Source: Peribacillus folii (GTDB lineage Bacteria; Bacillota; Bacilli; Bacillales; DSM-1321). From it: a stretch of 64,000 bases of DNA. The notes beneath the pieces were generated by a model. That model saw only the letters and a program-made list of their open reading frames with translations, made no database searches and was not told where the DNA came from. Positions 8,187 to 17,650 of the stretch are shown here, piece by piece. Made by a program: the position numbers and the translations under genes. Each line of letters starts with the position of its first letter. The first letter of the stretch is position 1. Location: the NCBI RefSeq assembly GCF_030271255.1, contig NZ_JASJOM010000006.1, forward strand, positions 186,001-250,000, written 5' to 3'.

Positions 8187-9008
8187 ATGAAGAAAATAGC
8201 TTCGTTATTATCAGTTTGTGCCCTTGCCATAGGCTTGACAGCTTGCGGAAGTGACAATGCATCCCAAAAAACCGAAGACAAAAAAGAATTGAAGATCGGG
8301 GCGACCACCGGTCCATACGCCGATATGGTCAATGAAGCCATCAAACCAGGCCTTGAAGATCTTGGCTACAAAGTGGAAATCGTTGAATTCACCGATTATA
8401 TCCAGCCGAATAAGTCGCTTGGCAACGGCTCGATCGACGCAAACCTATTCCAGCATAAAGTGTATATGGATAATTTCGCCAAAGAAAATAAGCTAAAGCT
8501 CTCTGACCTTATCATCGTTCCTACAGCACCAATGGGTATTTACTCGAACAAATATAAATCGTTGAAAGACATTAAAGAAGGCGCATCCTTGGCATTGCCA
8601 AATGATCCGGTCAACCTTGCACGTGCACTTAAAGTATTGGTAGATGAAAAGTTGATTGAAGTCGATCCGGATGTCGACCCTTTAAAAATATCTGAAAAAG
8701 ATGTAACGAAAAACCCTAAAAATATCCAATTCAAACCATTGGAATCCGCCCAATTGCCTCGGGCAACCGAGAGTGTCGACCTATCTGCGGTGCCAGGCAA
8801 CTTTGCACTTGCAGCAAAAATGAAGCTTGAGGATGCCCTTGTATTGGAAAATATGCCAGATATGTATCGAAACGTCGTCGCCGTGAATACAAAAGATGTA
8901 GATGCTCAATTTGCCAAGGATATTAAAGCCGTAGTGGAATCCCCTGATTTTGAAAAAGTGATCGATAGCAATTTCGTGGGCTTCGGAAAACCTGATTGGA
9001 TGAAGTGA
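8187..9008 (+). CDS. metQ: methionine-binding lipoprotein MetQ
   Basis: This 273-residue substrate-binding protein belongs to the NlpA/MetQ family. The signal peptide MKKIASLLSVCALAIG ends in lipobox L-T-A-C with the lipidated Cys at 20. The mature part has the typical IGATTGPYADMV, NGSIDANLFQHKVYMDNF and PTAPMGIYSNKYKSL segments. AGGAGG is 8 bp before ATG. It is the last gene of the importer, 57 bp after metP with no terminator between. The extracytoplasmic lipoprotein delivers methionine to MetP. Confidence 0.95.
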   Translation: MKKIASLLSVCALAIGLTACGSDNASQKTEDKKELKIGATTGPYADMVNEAIKPGLEDLGYKVEIVEFTDYIQPNKSLGNGSIDANLFQHKVYMDNFAKENKLKLSDLIIVPTAPMGIYSNKYKSLKDIKEGASLALPNDPVNLARALKVLVDEKLIEVDPDVDPLKISEKDVTKNPKNIQFKPLESAQLPRATESVDLSAVPGNFALAAKMKLEDALVLENMPDMYRNVVAVNTKDVDAQFAKDIKAVVESPDFEKVIDSNFVGFGKPDWMK

Positions 9009-9031
9009 TCGACCCGATAAACATAAATTCG

Positions 9032-9061
9032 AGGCCTGCGTCCCATATGTGGAACAGGCCT
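9032..9061 (+). terminator. hairpin between metQ and the ADH-like gene, weak terminator or processing stem
   Basis: AGGCCTG (9032-9038) pairs with CAGGCCT (9055-9061), with TCCCA/TGGA inside. Only TTTAAAG follows, so termination is likely incomplete and the downstream gene may be read from the S-box promoter. Confidence 0.4.
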
Positions 9062-9081
9062 TTAAAGAAGGAGAAAAAACG

Positions 9082-10188
9082 ATGAATACCCTACTCGAAG
9101 TTCGCAGCGGCCCCTCCTACTATGCCTGCAGGGCTAATGTTCTCGATTCACTGGAAGCAAAACTAAGAAAAGCGAATATAGGTAAAGTGCTTGTTATTCA
9201 TGGAGACAAATCGTGGGAAGTGACTGAGCCCTTCTTTCCTTCATTTGAAAATGTCGAACTAAGCTTTTTTAAATATAATGGGGAATGCAGTGATCTGGAA
9301 ATTGAGCGTGTGGTTAAGTTCGCACAGGAACGAAATGCAGATGCCTTGATCGGAATTGGCGGAGGCAAACTGCTCGATCTTGCCAAATCGGCGGGAAACT
9401 CCAGCGGATTGGAAATCATCCTCATCCCGACACTTGCTTCCACCTGTGCCGCTTGGACACCTTTAAGTGTCATATATGATGGGAATGGTTCATATGTGCG
9501 GTTTGATATTCATGAAAAAAGCGCCTGGATGTTACTTATCGAGCCAGGAATACTTCTGAACTCCCCCATTGCTTATTTACGGGCAGGGATCGGTGATACA
9601 TTGGCGAAATGGTATGAGGGCAATGCACTCGTCGAGAAAATTGCCTCTAAGTCCGTGTGCATTGAATTGGCACATATAGCCGCAAGGCAATGCCAGGAGG
9701 TTTTATTGACACATGGCGAGGAAGCCCTGGCAGATTTAACGAAGAGAAACTGGACAGACGCCCTTCAGCGTGTAATCGAAACGAATATTGTCACGAGTGG
9801 TCTCGTCGGTGGCTTTGGTGATCAGTTCCTGAGAATTGCCGGTGCCCACTCCATTCATAATGGCATGACCTCCATTGAACAGACTCATCATTTACTGCAT
9901 GGGGAAAAAGTGGCATATGGCATTTTAGTGCAGTTAGTGCTGGAAGGGAAGTTTTCGGATATCAAACAGCTGCTTCCAATCTACGAGGCTCTTAGGCTGC
10001 CGCGGACATTATCCGACATTGGCCTTACCGTGGAGCATAAAGCGGAGCTACAGCAAATGGCCGCCCTGTCTGTAAAGGAGGGAGAAGCCATCCACCTCCT
10101 TTTCCCTGATGTGACCATGGAAAGAGTGGCAGCTGCCATTGAAACCCTTGAAGTCCTTACACCCCCTGCAAGCAAAACCAGGAACTAA
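9082..10188 (+). CDS. iron-containing alcohol dehydrogenase family protein (HcxA/YbdH-like)
   Basis: This 368-residue dehydrogenase is related to glycerol dehydrogenase and to E. coli YbdH/HcxA. NAD-binding glycine motif GIGGGKLLDLAKS is at about 86-98, TLASTCAAWTPLSVIYD follows, and metal ligands are expected in the GDTLAKW, AGAHSIHNGM and HHLLHGEKV segments. ATG 9082 was chosen because AAGAAGGAG lies about 9 bp upstream. The ORF also extends to an ATG at 9049 that has no site. HcxA reduces 2-oxo acids with NADPH in E. coli. The position 73 bp behind metQ, with only a weak hairpin between, hints at S-box control and a methionine-related 2-oxo acid substrate. That is inference. Confidence 0.8.
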   Translation: MNTLLEVRSGPSYYACRANVLDSLEAKLRKANIGKVLVIHGDKSWEVTEPFFPSFENVELSFFKYNGECSDLEIERVVKFAQERNADALIGIGGGKLLDLAKSAGNSSGLEIILIPTLASTCAAWTPLSVIYDGNGSYVRFDIHEKSAWMLLIEPGILLNSPIAYLRAGIGDTLAKWYEGNALVEKIASKSVCIELAHIAARQCQEVLLTHGEEALADLTKRNWTDALQRVIETNIVTSGLVGGFGDQFLRIAGAHSIHNGMTSIEQTHHLLHGEKVAYGILVQLVLEGKFSDIKQLLPIYEALRLPRTLSDIGLTVEHKAELQQMAALSVKEGEAIHLLFPDVTMERVAAAIETLEVLTPPASKTRN

Positions 10189-10240
10189 AACTCAATGGGT
10201 ATTCCTCCTATCCAAACCAAACCGAAAAAGCTCTAGAAAT

Positions 10241-10287
10241 AAAGGGATGATCCATATTATTCATGCATAATATGGATCATCCCTTTT
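10241..10287. terminator. strong bidirectional terminator
   Basis: AAAGGGATGATCCATATTAT and its exact complement form a 20-bp stem around a 6-base loop, ending CCCTTTT on the plus strand. It closes the metNPQ-ADH region. Confidence 0.85.
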
Positions 10288-10549
10288 CCTTCTTTTTCAC
10301 GCATTCTTGATGAATATATCGATTAAACGAAGCTCATGCTCGGCGTTGCTTTAGCATTGGCTTGCCATCCCGTATGAATGAACTTAAGGGTTCCTGCTTA
10401 ATTGGTGATCCACGTATCCAATGCTTTTTTGTAATAAAGCATAAGGGGAAAATCCCTGGGACCCTTTCGAAAAAAGCAAGGAATATCCTATTCTTTTGAA
10501 CTTTATCCATTTTAGCTATAATGATAGGAAGAAAGAAGGTGAAGAACAG

Positions 10550-11437
10550 TTGCTTGAAAATCTTAAACAAAAATTCCCGAACGCAATCTCCAACAAAGCC
10601 AATGCAAATAACAGCACTGAATATGTTTGGTACGAGGATCCAATGGGAAATGGCATCGGCATTCCCCGCTTTGATATCTCAGCCGAGGAAATCCATTTAT
10701 TGGAGCTGCTTTTTCCGTCTTCCTTGAACCAAGCCGACCTCACTTCGTTTTCAGGCACATCTTGGAACACTTTTTTGACCGACCCGAATGCACCCTTGCC
10801 TTTAACAAGCTGGGAAAACGTTCGCTTCATTCACTTCAAGCTGAGTCATGCTGATTTTTCCCAGACAGATTTTGAAGATGCCTTCCTTGCTTTCGTCCCA
10901 TCTGACGCAGCCTTGATTTGGGACAATGATACAGAGGGAATCCTGATTGAAACGCACAAGGGGGAGGCTTTATCCTATAACGACCTGCTCGCCATCTCCT
11001 CTACATTGGAAAGTGATTTTTATGTTAAGACCCGGATGTTCACCGGGCGCTTTCACCTTGTGAACCAAGAACTTCAGCACCATAGGATTCGGGAGAAAAG
11101 GTGTTTCACTTTGGCACAAGCTGAGCTGCCGGATTTGAAGGTGACCGATTTGGCCGATATCATTCCCTACATACTATTGAACCGGAAATCCGATGCGGAT
11201 ATGGAATGGTATATCCAGCAGATTCTTGGCAAGACCAGGCATGATACAGAGCTTATCAAAACGATCAAAACGTATATGGAGTGTAACTCCAATGCCACGC
11301 TTGCCGCCAAACGGCTTTATATACACCGAAATAGCCTGCAGTATAGGATAGACAAATTCATCGATAGGACCGGACTGGATATAAGAAACTTTCGTCATGC
11401 TTTGACTGCTTACTTGCTTGTTTTATTGAATGATTGA
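10550..11437 (+). CDS. yxkF: PucR/CdaR-type transcriptional regulator (YxkF-like)
   Basis: This protein of about 295 residues has the C-terminal helix-turn-helix of the PucR/CdaR family: LIKTIKTYMECNSN, ATLAAKRLYIHRNSLQYRID and FRHALTAYLLVLL. The N-terminal two thirds are not a recognised domain. I prefer TTG 10550, preceded by GAAGGTGA, over the upstream in-frame TTG 10496. The interval contains a promoter-like TATAAT (10517-10522) that would place the transcript start between the two codons. In B. subtilis yxkF lies beside msmX, as here, which suggests a role linked to sugar uptake, though its effector is unknown. Confidence 0.7.
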   Translation: MLENLKQKFPNAISNKANANNSTEYVWYEDPMGNGIGIPRFDISAEEIHLLELLFPSSLNQADLTSFSGTSWNTFLTDPNAPLPLTSWENVRFIHFKLSHADFSQTDFEDAFLAFVPSDAALIWDNDTEGILIETHKGEALSYNDLLAISSTLESDFYVKTRMFTGRFHLVNQELQHHRIREKRCFTLAQAELPDLKVTDLADIIPYILLNRKSDADMEWYIQQILGKTRHDTELIKTIKTYMECNSNATLAAKRLYIHRNSLQYRIDKFIDRTGLDIRNFRHALTAYLLVLLND

Positions 11438-11565
11438 TTTTTCAGTTTGCAAGAAAAGGATCTTACCTTTTTTTGTGCAATGTGCCCATACTTTTTTCGA
11501 AACTGATAGCTTAGACTATAGTTAATTGGTACAAGTAATCAGTAGTGTAAAAGGGGGATTTTTTG

Positions 11566-12711
11566 ATGGCAGAGTTAGTATTGGATCATATATTCAAAAT
11601 TTATGATAAAAAGGTGACGGCTGTTAAGGATTTTAACCTTCATGTTGCCGACAAGGAATTCATCGTGTTTGTCGGTCCCTCCGGCTGCGGTAAATCGACG
11701 ACTTTACGGATGATTGCCGGACTGGAGGACATTTCCCAGGGTGATTTATTTATCGACGGCAGGCGCGTCAATGATGTCCCTCCAAAAGATCGTGATATCG
11801 CGATGGTTTTCCAGAACTACGCTTTATACCCCCACATGACCGTATATGACAATATGGCATTTGGATTAAAACTTAGGAAAACCCCAAAAGCGGAAATTAA
11901 GCAAAGGGTCACTGAAGCAGCAAGGATTCTCGGCCTTGAAGAATATCTGAACAGAAAACCTAAAGCGCTTTCAGGCGGTCAGCGTCAGCGTGTTGCACTT
12001 GGACGTGCCATTGTACGTGACGCCAAGGTCTTCCTGATGGATGAGCCATTGTCGAATCTGGACGCAAAACTCCGGGTCCAAATGCGCGCGGAAATTGCCA
12101 AGCTGCATAAACGCCTGGACACAACAACGATTTATGTCACACATGACCAAACGGAAGCGATGACCATGGCGACAAGGCTAGTCGTCATGAAGGACGGAAT
12201 TATCCAACAGGTCGGTGCGCCAAAAGACGTATATGAAAAACCGATAAACGTTTTCGTTGGCGGCTTCATCGGTTCGCCTGCCATGAACTTCTTCAATGGG
12301 ACTTTAAAAGAAGGCTCCATCAAAATTGGTGAGCAAACGCTCGAAGTACCTGCAGCGAAAATGAAAATGCTTCGTGATCAAGGCTATGTCGGTAAAGATA
12401 TCATTCTTGGCATCCGTCCGGAGGATTTTCATAATGAAGGAGAATCCTTCAAGGATTCCCCGAACACCACATTCAAGACCCACATCGATGTAGCCGAACT
12501 CATGGGGGCAGAAATCATGCTTTATTCCACGCTTGAAGGACAGGACTTCGTTGCACGGGTAGATGCCAAAAATATCATCCATGCAGGCGAAAAAATCGAG
12601 CTCGCCCTCGATATGAATAAAGCCCACTTTTTTGATAAAGATAGCGAACATCGCATCTATGTCGAGGAGGACGAACAGATGCAGGAAGGTTTGAAATTGT
12701 CTGCTAACTGA
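11566..12711 (+). CDS. msmX: multi-sugar ABC transporter ATPase MsmX
   Basis: This 381-residue protein is the shared ATPase that energises several oligosaccharide importers in Bacillus. Walker A GPSGCGKST is at 37-45, followed by the Q-loop VFQNYALYPHMTV, signature LSGGQRQRVALGRAIVR, Walker B VFLMDEPLSNLD, and a C-terminal TOBE/OB region (about 235-370) typical of MalK/UgpC/MsmX. ATG 11566 follows AAGGGGG. A TTG immediately before it (11563) is the alternative. It stands as a single gene with no permease nearby, as expected for a shared ATPase, and is closed by a long palindromic terminator. Confidence 0.93.
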   Translation: MAELVLDHIFKIYDKKVTAVKDFNLHVADKEFIVFVGPSGCGKSTTLRMIAGLEDISQGDLFIDGRRVNDVPPKDRDIAMVFQNYALYPHMTVYDNMAFGLKLRKTPKAEIKQRVTEAARILGLEEYLNRKPKALSGGQRQRVALGRAIVRDAKVFLMDEPLSNLDAKLRVQMRAEIAKLHKRLDTTTIYVTHDQTEAMTMATRLVVMKDGIIQQVGAPKDVYEKPINVFVGGFIGSPAMNFFNGTLKEGSIKIGEQTLEVPAAKMKMLRDQGYVGKDIILGIRPEDFHNEGESFKDSPNTTFKTHIDVAELMGAEIMLYSTLEGQDFVARVDAKNIIHAGEKIELALDMNKAHFFDKDSEHRIYVEEDEQMQEGLKLSAN

Positions 12712-12755
12712 ACATAAAAAAATACCCGTTCATGAACGGGTATTTTTTTATGTTC
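12710..12755. terminator. bidirectional terminator between msmX and the zinc-ribbon gene
   Basis: A perfect palindrome centred on CCCGTTCATGAACGGG, flanked by A7 and T7 tracts, serves both convergent genes. Confidence 0.9.
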
Positions 12756-12777
12756 AGACGTGATTCAAGGATTTCCC

Positions 12778-13020
12778 TTATTCCTGAACCAATACTACTT
12801 CATCATGTCCGCATTCAGGGCATTTCATGAGGTGTGGGCATTGGCCCTTCTGTAAGGATTGGGGGTATCCGTCATTTAGCTTAAGTGTATCGATGTCCAT
12901 ATAAGCACTATATTCATCAGCATAATCCATCAATTTACCTTTATCTCCAAGTTCATTGCCGCATTCTGGGCAATTCACGTGGATTTTTCTCAGACCGTTG
13001 CAAAGCGGACATAAAGACAT
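12778..13020 (-). CDS. small zinc-ribbon protein
   Basis: This 80-residue protein contains three Cys pairs: CPLCNG (4-9), CPECGNE (17-23) and CPECGHDE (68-75), plus CPHLMKC. The pattern fits one or two zinc ribbons flanking an acidic middle (DYADEYSAYMDIDTL). ATG is preceded by a clear GGAGG (GGAAACACA spacing). It is an unnamed Bacillus-type protein; metal binding is inferred from the cysteines and the partner is unknown. It is convergent with msmX. Confidence 0.75.
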   Translation of the reverse strand: MSLCPLCNGLRKIHVNCPECGNELGDKGKLMDYADEYSAYMDIDTLKLNDGYPQSLQKGQCPHLMKCPECGHDEVVLVQE

Positions 13021-13094
13021 TGTGTTTCCTCCATTTCCAGCCTTTGATGCAGCTTAGTATTTGTTGTTTTAATCATTTTAACACATTGAAAACA

Positions 13095-13120
13095 CCCTCC
13101 CCAAGGAAACGGCGGGAGGG
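13095..13120 (-). terminator. terminator of fumC
   Basis: On the minus strand CCCTCCC and GGGAGGG pair around a 12-base loop, followed by TGTTTTC, 14 bp after the fumC stop. Confidence 0.7.
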
Positions 13121-13133
13121 CATGATGAGGGTA

Positions 13134-14516
13134 TTATTTATTGACCATATTAGCCGGGTCAACCCATGCATTGAATTCATCTTCCGTAAGGAATTCCAAT
13201 TTCAATGCCGCTTCTTTTAGGGTAGAGTTGTCCTTGAATGCCGTTTTGGCAATCTTGGCCGCTTTTTCATATCCAATGTGCGGATTCAATGCTGTTACCA
13301 ACATCAGGGAACGATCTACATTTTCCTTGATTTTATCTTCGTTGGCAGTGATGCCGACCGCACAGTTATCGTTGAAGGAATGAATGCCGTCCGTCAATAA
13401 TTTAACCGTTTGCAGGAAGTTGTAGATGATGACCGGTTTGAATACGTTCAATTCGAAGTTTCCTTGGCTGGCTGCAAAGCCGATCGTGGCATCGTTTCCG
13501 ACAATTTGTGTTGCAATCATGGTAAGCGCTTCACTTTGGGTTGGATTGACCTTCCCTGGCATGATCGAGCTGCCTGGTTCGTTTTCCGGGATGGCAATTT
13601 CACCGATTCCGCTTCTAGGGCCACTTGCCAGCCATCTGACATCGTTGGCAATTTTCATCAAGTCCGCTGCCAATGCTTTCAATGCACCATGGGCGTAAAC
13701 GATTTCATTATGGCTTGTCAGTGCATGGAACTTATTATCCGATGTGACAAAAGGATGTCCTGTATCCGCAGCGATTTGTTTTGCGGAAAGTCCCGGGAAT
13801 TCTTTTTTTGTATTGATGCCGGTTCCAACAGCCGTTCCGCCCAGCGCTAGGTTCAATAATTTTTGGCTGCTTTCCTCAATCATCTCCAGGTCTTTATCAA
13901 GCATCGCTTTCCAACCGGATATTTCCTGTCCTAAAGTTAACGGTGTTGCATCTTGAAGATGTGTACGGCCAATTTTCACGACATCCCAAAATTCTTTTTC
14001 TTTTGCATCGAATGTATCTCTAAGTACTTTGATGGCAGGGACCAGCTTTTCAGCAACTTCCATGAAGGCCGCAATATGCATCGCAGTCGGGAATGTATCA
14101 TTTGAGCTTTGGGCCTTGTTAACGTCATCATTTGGATGAAGGAATTCAGATTCCCCAATTTCCTTTAACCATTCATTTCCTTTGTTGGCGACCACTTCGT
14201 TCACATTCATATTGCTTTGTGTGCCGCTCCCTGTTTGCCAGACCACAAGCGGGAAATGTTCATCAAGCGTACCTTCGAGGATCTCACCGCATATCTTGAC
14301 GATGGCATTCTTTTTCACTTCCGATAAATCACCAAGATCATAGTTCACCTTGGCTGCAGCCTGCTTAACATATGCAAACGCACGAACCAGTTCAACCGGC
14401 ATTCTTTCGTTACCGATCTTGAAGTTGTTGCGGCTTCTCTCCGTCTGCGCTCCCCAATATTTATCAGCAGGCACCTTCACTTCACCCATCGTATCTCGTT
14501 CGATTCTGTACTCCAT
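13134..14516 (-). CDS. fumC: class II fumarate hydratase FumC
   Basis: This 460-residue TCA-cycle enzyme interconverts fumarate and malate. The diagnostic loop [11 protein letters not shown] is at about 317-327, with the substrate-binding [13 protein letters not shown] (about 96-108) and [14 protein letters not shown]. Length matches the tetrameric cytosolic FumC (about 460 residues). ATG 14516 has AGGAGG 6-7 bp upstream. It is monocistronic with its own terminator. B. subtilis also uses a single class II fumarase. Confidence 0.96.
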   Translation of the reverse strand: MEYRIERDTMGEVKVPADKYWGAQTERSRNNFKIGNERMPVELVRAFAYVKQAAAKVNYDLGDLSEVKKNAIVKICGEILEGTLDEHFPLVVWQTGSGTQSNMNVNEVVANKGNEWLKEIGESEFLHPNDDVNKAQSSNDTFPTAMHIAAFMEVAEKLVPAIKVLRDTFDAKEKEFWDVVKIGRTHLQDATPLTLGQEISGWKAMLDKDLEMIEESSQKLLNLALGGTAVGTGINTKKEFPGLSAKQIAADTGHPFVTSDNKFHALTSHNEIVYAHGALKALAADLMKIANDVRWLASGPRSGIGEIAIPENEPGSSIMPGKVNPTQSEALTMIATQIVGNDATIGFAASQGNFELNVFKPVIIYNFLQTVKLLTDGIHSFNDNCAVGITANEDKIKENVDRSLMLVTALNPHIGYEKAAKIAKTAFKDNSTLKEAALKLEFLTEDEFNAWVDPANMVNK

Positions 14517-14776
14517 GTGTTCTCCTCCTATGGTTCACTATTCATCGAAGATCTTATGTAATAAGAAATGAATAATGTCGTAATATTCTTTCTCTCCATC
14601 CATTGTACAAACTTTATTATTTTAAAGCAAAAAAAACCGGTCAAGGCTGCTCTTTTTTCAATAATGACTCCATTGAAGACTATCTCCCAATATTTTCTGA
14701 CCTTTTTTATCGACGTCAAGTCTTGGCACACTTGGGTTGAATAAGGATGTCCTTCCAAAGCTCCCCCAAATTGCCC

Positions 14777-14805
14777 TTGACAGTATTTTGTATATATAGT
14801 AAATT
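14777..14805 (+). promoter_or_regulatory. sigma-A promoter of the metI-metC S-box operon
   Basis: TTGACA (14777-14782) and TAAATT (14800-14805) are 17 bp apart, 25 bp before the aptamer. An alternative -10 lies in the TATATATAG tract. Confidence 0.65.
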
Positions 14806-14830
14806 CAAAAGAAATTGAATAATCTAAACT

Positions 14831-14939
14831 CTTATCGAGAGAGGTAGAGGGAATGGCCCGATGACACCTCAGCAACCTTCATTTGTTTGGATCAAATGAA
14901 AAGGTGCTAATTCCACAAGTTTTGAACTTGGAAGATAAG
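14831..14939 (+). promoter_or_regulatory. SAM-I (S-box) riboswitch
   Basis: CTTATCGAGAGAGG, AGAGGGA, GGCCCGATGACACCTCAGCA, GGTGCTAATTCC and GGAAGATAAG appear in S-box order, with P1 formed by CTTATC and GATAAG. It lies upstream of metI-metC, a standard S-box target. Confidence 0.95.
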
Positions 14940-14964
14940 AAGAATGACTCATCCCCATTTAATC

Positions 14965-14999
14965 AAAGTCTTCTTCTTAAAGAAGACTTTTTTTATTTT
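14965..14999 (+). terminator. S-box terminator before metI
   Basis: AAGTCTTCTT and AAGAAGACTT form a perfect stem followed by TTTTTTATTTT, directly upstream of the metI ribosome site. Confidence 0.9.
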
Positions 15000-15024
15000 A
15001 TAAAGAAAAGGAGCAGTGAAAATT

Positions 15025-16137
15025 ATGTACAAAACCGAAACGTATCTTGCTCAGTTAGGAAATCGCAGTGAAACGGCGACAGGAACGGTCAATCCTCCCG
15101 TCTACTTCTCGACAGCCTTCCGTCACGAAGGAATTGGCCAATCGACTGGTTTCGATTATACAAGGACAGGTAATCCAACACGCCAACTATTGGAGCGTTC
15201 GATCGCCGATCTCGAAAAAGGCGATCAAGGATATGCCTGCAGCTCGGGAATGGCCGCCATCTCCACGATATTGGCGCTATTCAAATCGGGTGATGCATGG
15301 ATCGTCAGTGAAGATCTTTATGGAGGTACATATCGTCTGCTGGAACAAGGCTTTAAGAAATGGGGGTTGAAGTGTGACTATGTAAACACCTGTTGTCTGG
15401 AGGAAATCGAAAATGCCATCACTCCTCATACGAAAGCCATCTTCATCGAAACTCCGACTAATCCCCTTATGCAGGAAACGGATATTGGTGCCGTTGCCGC
15501 ATTGGCCAAACGATTCAATGTATTGCTTATCGTCGATAATACTTTTTACACGCCTCTCATCCAACAGCCGATCCTGCTTGGAGCCGATATCGTAATTCAC
15601 AGTGCTACCAAGTATCTCGGCGGCCACAATGATGTCCTCGCCGGTTTGATCGTGGCCAGCGGCGCGGAATTATGCGAATCACTTGCCTTCCACCATAATG
15701 GCACGGGAGCCGTGTTGAGCCCCTTTGATTCATGGCTGTTGATGCGCGGGATGAAAACTCTTGCCCTTAGGATGGAGCGTCATGAAAAAAACGCGAAGGT
15801 CCTTGTAAAATACTTGTCGGAGCATGATTGTGTAACCGACGTATTGTATCCCGGAAGAGGCGGCATGATTTCTTTCCGAGTCATTGATGAAACTGCGGTC
15901 AATCCATTTTTACAATCTCTCTCACTCATTTCATTTGCAGAAAGCCTTGGGGGTGTTGAAAGCTTCATCACGTACCCTGCCACACAAACACATGCCGATA
16001 TCCCGCTTGAGATCAGGACGGCAAACGGAGTTTGTAATCGCCTGCTCCGCTTCTCCGTGGGCATTGAAGACAGCGAAGACTTGGTCTCAGATTTACAGCA
16101 AGCATTCACGCATGTAAAAAGGGAGGCACTAAAATGA
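15025..16137 (+). CDS. metI: cystathionine gamma-synthase / O-acetylhomoserine thiolyase MetI
   Basis: This 370-residue PLP enzyme belongs to the Cys/Met metabolism family. The PLP lysine is Lys196 in HSATKYLGGHND. YGGTYRL (about 99-105) binds the phosphate, and SGMAAI and VESFITYPATQTH (near the C terminus) are typical of MetI. It forms cystathionine, or homocysteine directly, from an O-acylated homoserine. I chose ATG 15025, 11 bp after AGGAG. A GTG at 15016 is only 2 bp from the site. It overlaps metC by ATGA and is under an S-box. Confidence 0.93.
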   Translation: MYKTETYLAQLGNRSETATGTVNPPVYFSTAFRHEGIGQSTGFDYTRTGNPTRQLLERSIADLEKGDQGYACSSGMAAISTILALFKSGDAWIVSEDLYGGTYRLLEQGFKKWGLKCDYVNTCCLEEIENAITPHTKAIFIETPTNPLMQETDIGAVAALAKRFNVLLIVDNTFYTPLIQQPILLGADIVIHSATKYLGGHNDVLAGLIVASGAELCESLAFHHNGTGAVLSPFDSWLLMRGMKTLALRMERHEKNAKVLVKYLSEHDCVTDVLYPGRGGMISFRVIDETAVNPFLQSLSLISFAESLGGVESFITYPATQTHADIPLEIRTANGVCNRLLRFSVGIEDSEDLVSDLQQAFTHVKREALK

Positions 16138-17312
16138 CGGATCTTGATTTCAGCTTCGAAACCAAATTGCTTCATAATCAACATAAATTCGATAGGACGA
16201 CTGGCGGGGTGAGCGTACCGATCCAGCACGCCTCCACTTTCCATCAATCCGATATCGATCGCTTCGGCAAATACGATTACAGCCGAAGCGGCAATCCGAC
16301 TCGCGAGGCATTGGAAGAAATCATTGCCGAACTTGAAGAGGGGACCCATGGCTTCGCCTTTTCATCAGGTATGGCCGCCATTTCAACCGCTTTTCTGCTG
16401 TTATCTGCCGGAGATCATATCATCATTTCCGAAGATGTATACGGAGGTACGTTCAGGATGGTGACCACCGTACTGAACCGATTCAACATTGAACATAGTT
16501 TTGTTGATATGACGGATCTCGAAAGCATCGAAGCGGCGGTTCAGCCAAATACGAGGGCCATATACATCGAAACCCCTTCAAACCCATTGCTGAAAGTGAC
16601 CGATATTTCTGCCGTTTGTGACATCGCAAAAAAAATCGGTGCTATAAGCTTTGTTGATAATACCTTCTTGACGCCAGCACTCCAGAAGCCTTTGAACCTT
16701 GGGGCAGATGTCGTTCTTCATAGTGCTACGAAGTTCTTATCCGGTCATAGTGATGTAGTGGCAGGTCTCGCAGTGGTGAAGGATCCCGTATTGGCGCAAA
16801 GACTCGGCGCCCTCCAAAACTCCTTTGGAGCGGTCCTTGGCGTTCAGGATGCCTGGCTGGTCATGAGAGGCTTGAAAACCTTGTCCGTAAGGATGGAACA
16901 CTCCCAAAATGGCGCAGAAAAGATTGCTGCTTACTTAAAGAATCATCATTTAGTGAAAAAGGTTTATTACCCGGGGCTTGCGGATCATCCCCAGTATGCC
17001 ATCCAAAAGGGCCAATCGCTTGGGGCGGGAGCGGTCCTCTCATTCGAATTGGCTAGCGAGGACGTTTTCCGTTCGTTCGTAAACACGGTTGAGCTTCCCG
17101 TATTCGCCGTAAGCCTTGGAGCCGTGGAATCGATATTATCGTACCCCGCTAAAATGTCACATGCTGCAATGCCTGCTGTTGAAAGGGAAAAACGGGGCAT
17201 CACCAACAGCCTGCTTCGTCTATCCGTAGGACTTGAAAATCCGGATGATTTAATCAAGGACTTCGATGCCGCCTTACTTAATATCGTCAAAGGTGAAGCT
17301 CTTGCAAAATGA
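16134..17312 (+). CDS. metC: cystathionine beta-lyase MetC
   Basis: This 392-residue PLP enzyme of the same fold as MetI cleaves cystathionine to homocysteine, pyruvate and ammonia. The PLP lysine is Lys200 in HSATKFLSGHSDVVAG. YGGTFRM (103-109) and VESILSYPAKMSHAAMP near the C terminus fit the beta-lyase branch in Bacillus. Its start overlaps the metI stop (ATGA), so the two successive steps are translated together. A short GC stem follows the gene. Confidence 0.93.
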   Translation: MTDLDFSFETKLLHNQHKFDRTTGGVSVPIQHASTFHQSDIDRFGKYDYSRSGNPTREALEEIIAELEEGTHGFAFSSGMAAISTAFLLLSAGDHIIISEDVYGGTFRMVTTVLNRFNIEHSFVDMTDLESIEAAVQPNTRAIYIETPSNPLLKVTDISAVCDIAKKIGAISFVDNTFLTPALQKPLNLGADVVLHSATKFLSGHSDVVAGLAVVKDPVLAQRLGALQNSFGAVLGVQDAWLVMRGLKTLSVRMEHSQNGAEKIAAYLKNHHLVKKVYYPGLADHPQYAIQKGQSLGAGAVLSFELASEDVFRSFVNTVELPVFAVSLGAVESILSYPAKMSHAAMPAVEREKRGITNSLLRLSVGLENPDDLIKDFDAALLNIVKGEALAK

Positions 17313-17650
17313 TGGAAGGGTTGGCTGCCCCTGTTTTTTCATGGGGCATCCTTTCTTTGATTTCATTAAGACAGTTAAGCATCATCAATAACCAGATATT
17401 GACAAAAATGGTTGTGGAGCTAAGGCTCCTGTCTAGTCCCCTTGTACTGCTTCCGCCGGACGAGTCTCGCCCCACCCCCTGCTTTGCATTGGAATCCAAT
17501 CGTTCCGATATAGATGGAATATGCTGCACAAATGTGTTTGAAATTGAACATTTAAGGAGAAATCAAAGGCAATATTTCAAAAGGGGTTCGGAATTTTTGA
17601 ATTCCGAACCCCTTACTGCAGGGACCATTGATCGCTCGATGGTCCTGCTA
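17313..17650. other. intergenic region with terminators and a possible degenerate repeat
   Basis: This stretch holds a weak stem after metC (TGCCCC 17326-17331 with GGGGCA 17343-17348) and the rpmE2 terminator (17581-17614). Between them, at about 17408-17475, is a GC-richer segment (GTGGAGCTAAGGCTCCTGTC and CTTCCGCCGGACGAGTCTCG) that looks unlike coding sequence and recalls dispersed repeats of Bacillaceae. I cannot prove that without a genome search. Confidence 0.4.
17581..17614 (-). terminator. terminator of rpmE2
   Basis: AAGGGGTTCGGAATT and its complement form a 15-bp stem. On the minus strand it ends CCCCTTTTGAAA. Confidence 0.8.

Noticed and set aside
10334..10570. 78-codon minus-strand ORF before the YxkF-like gene
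   Set aside because: No ribosome site, and it overlaps the promoter and start of the plus-strand regulator.
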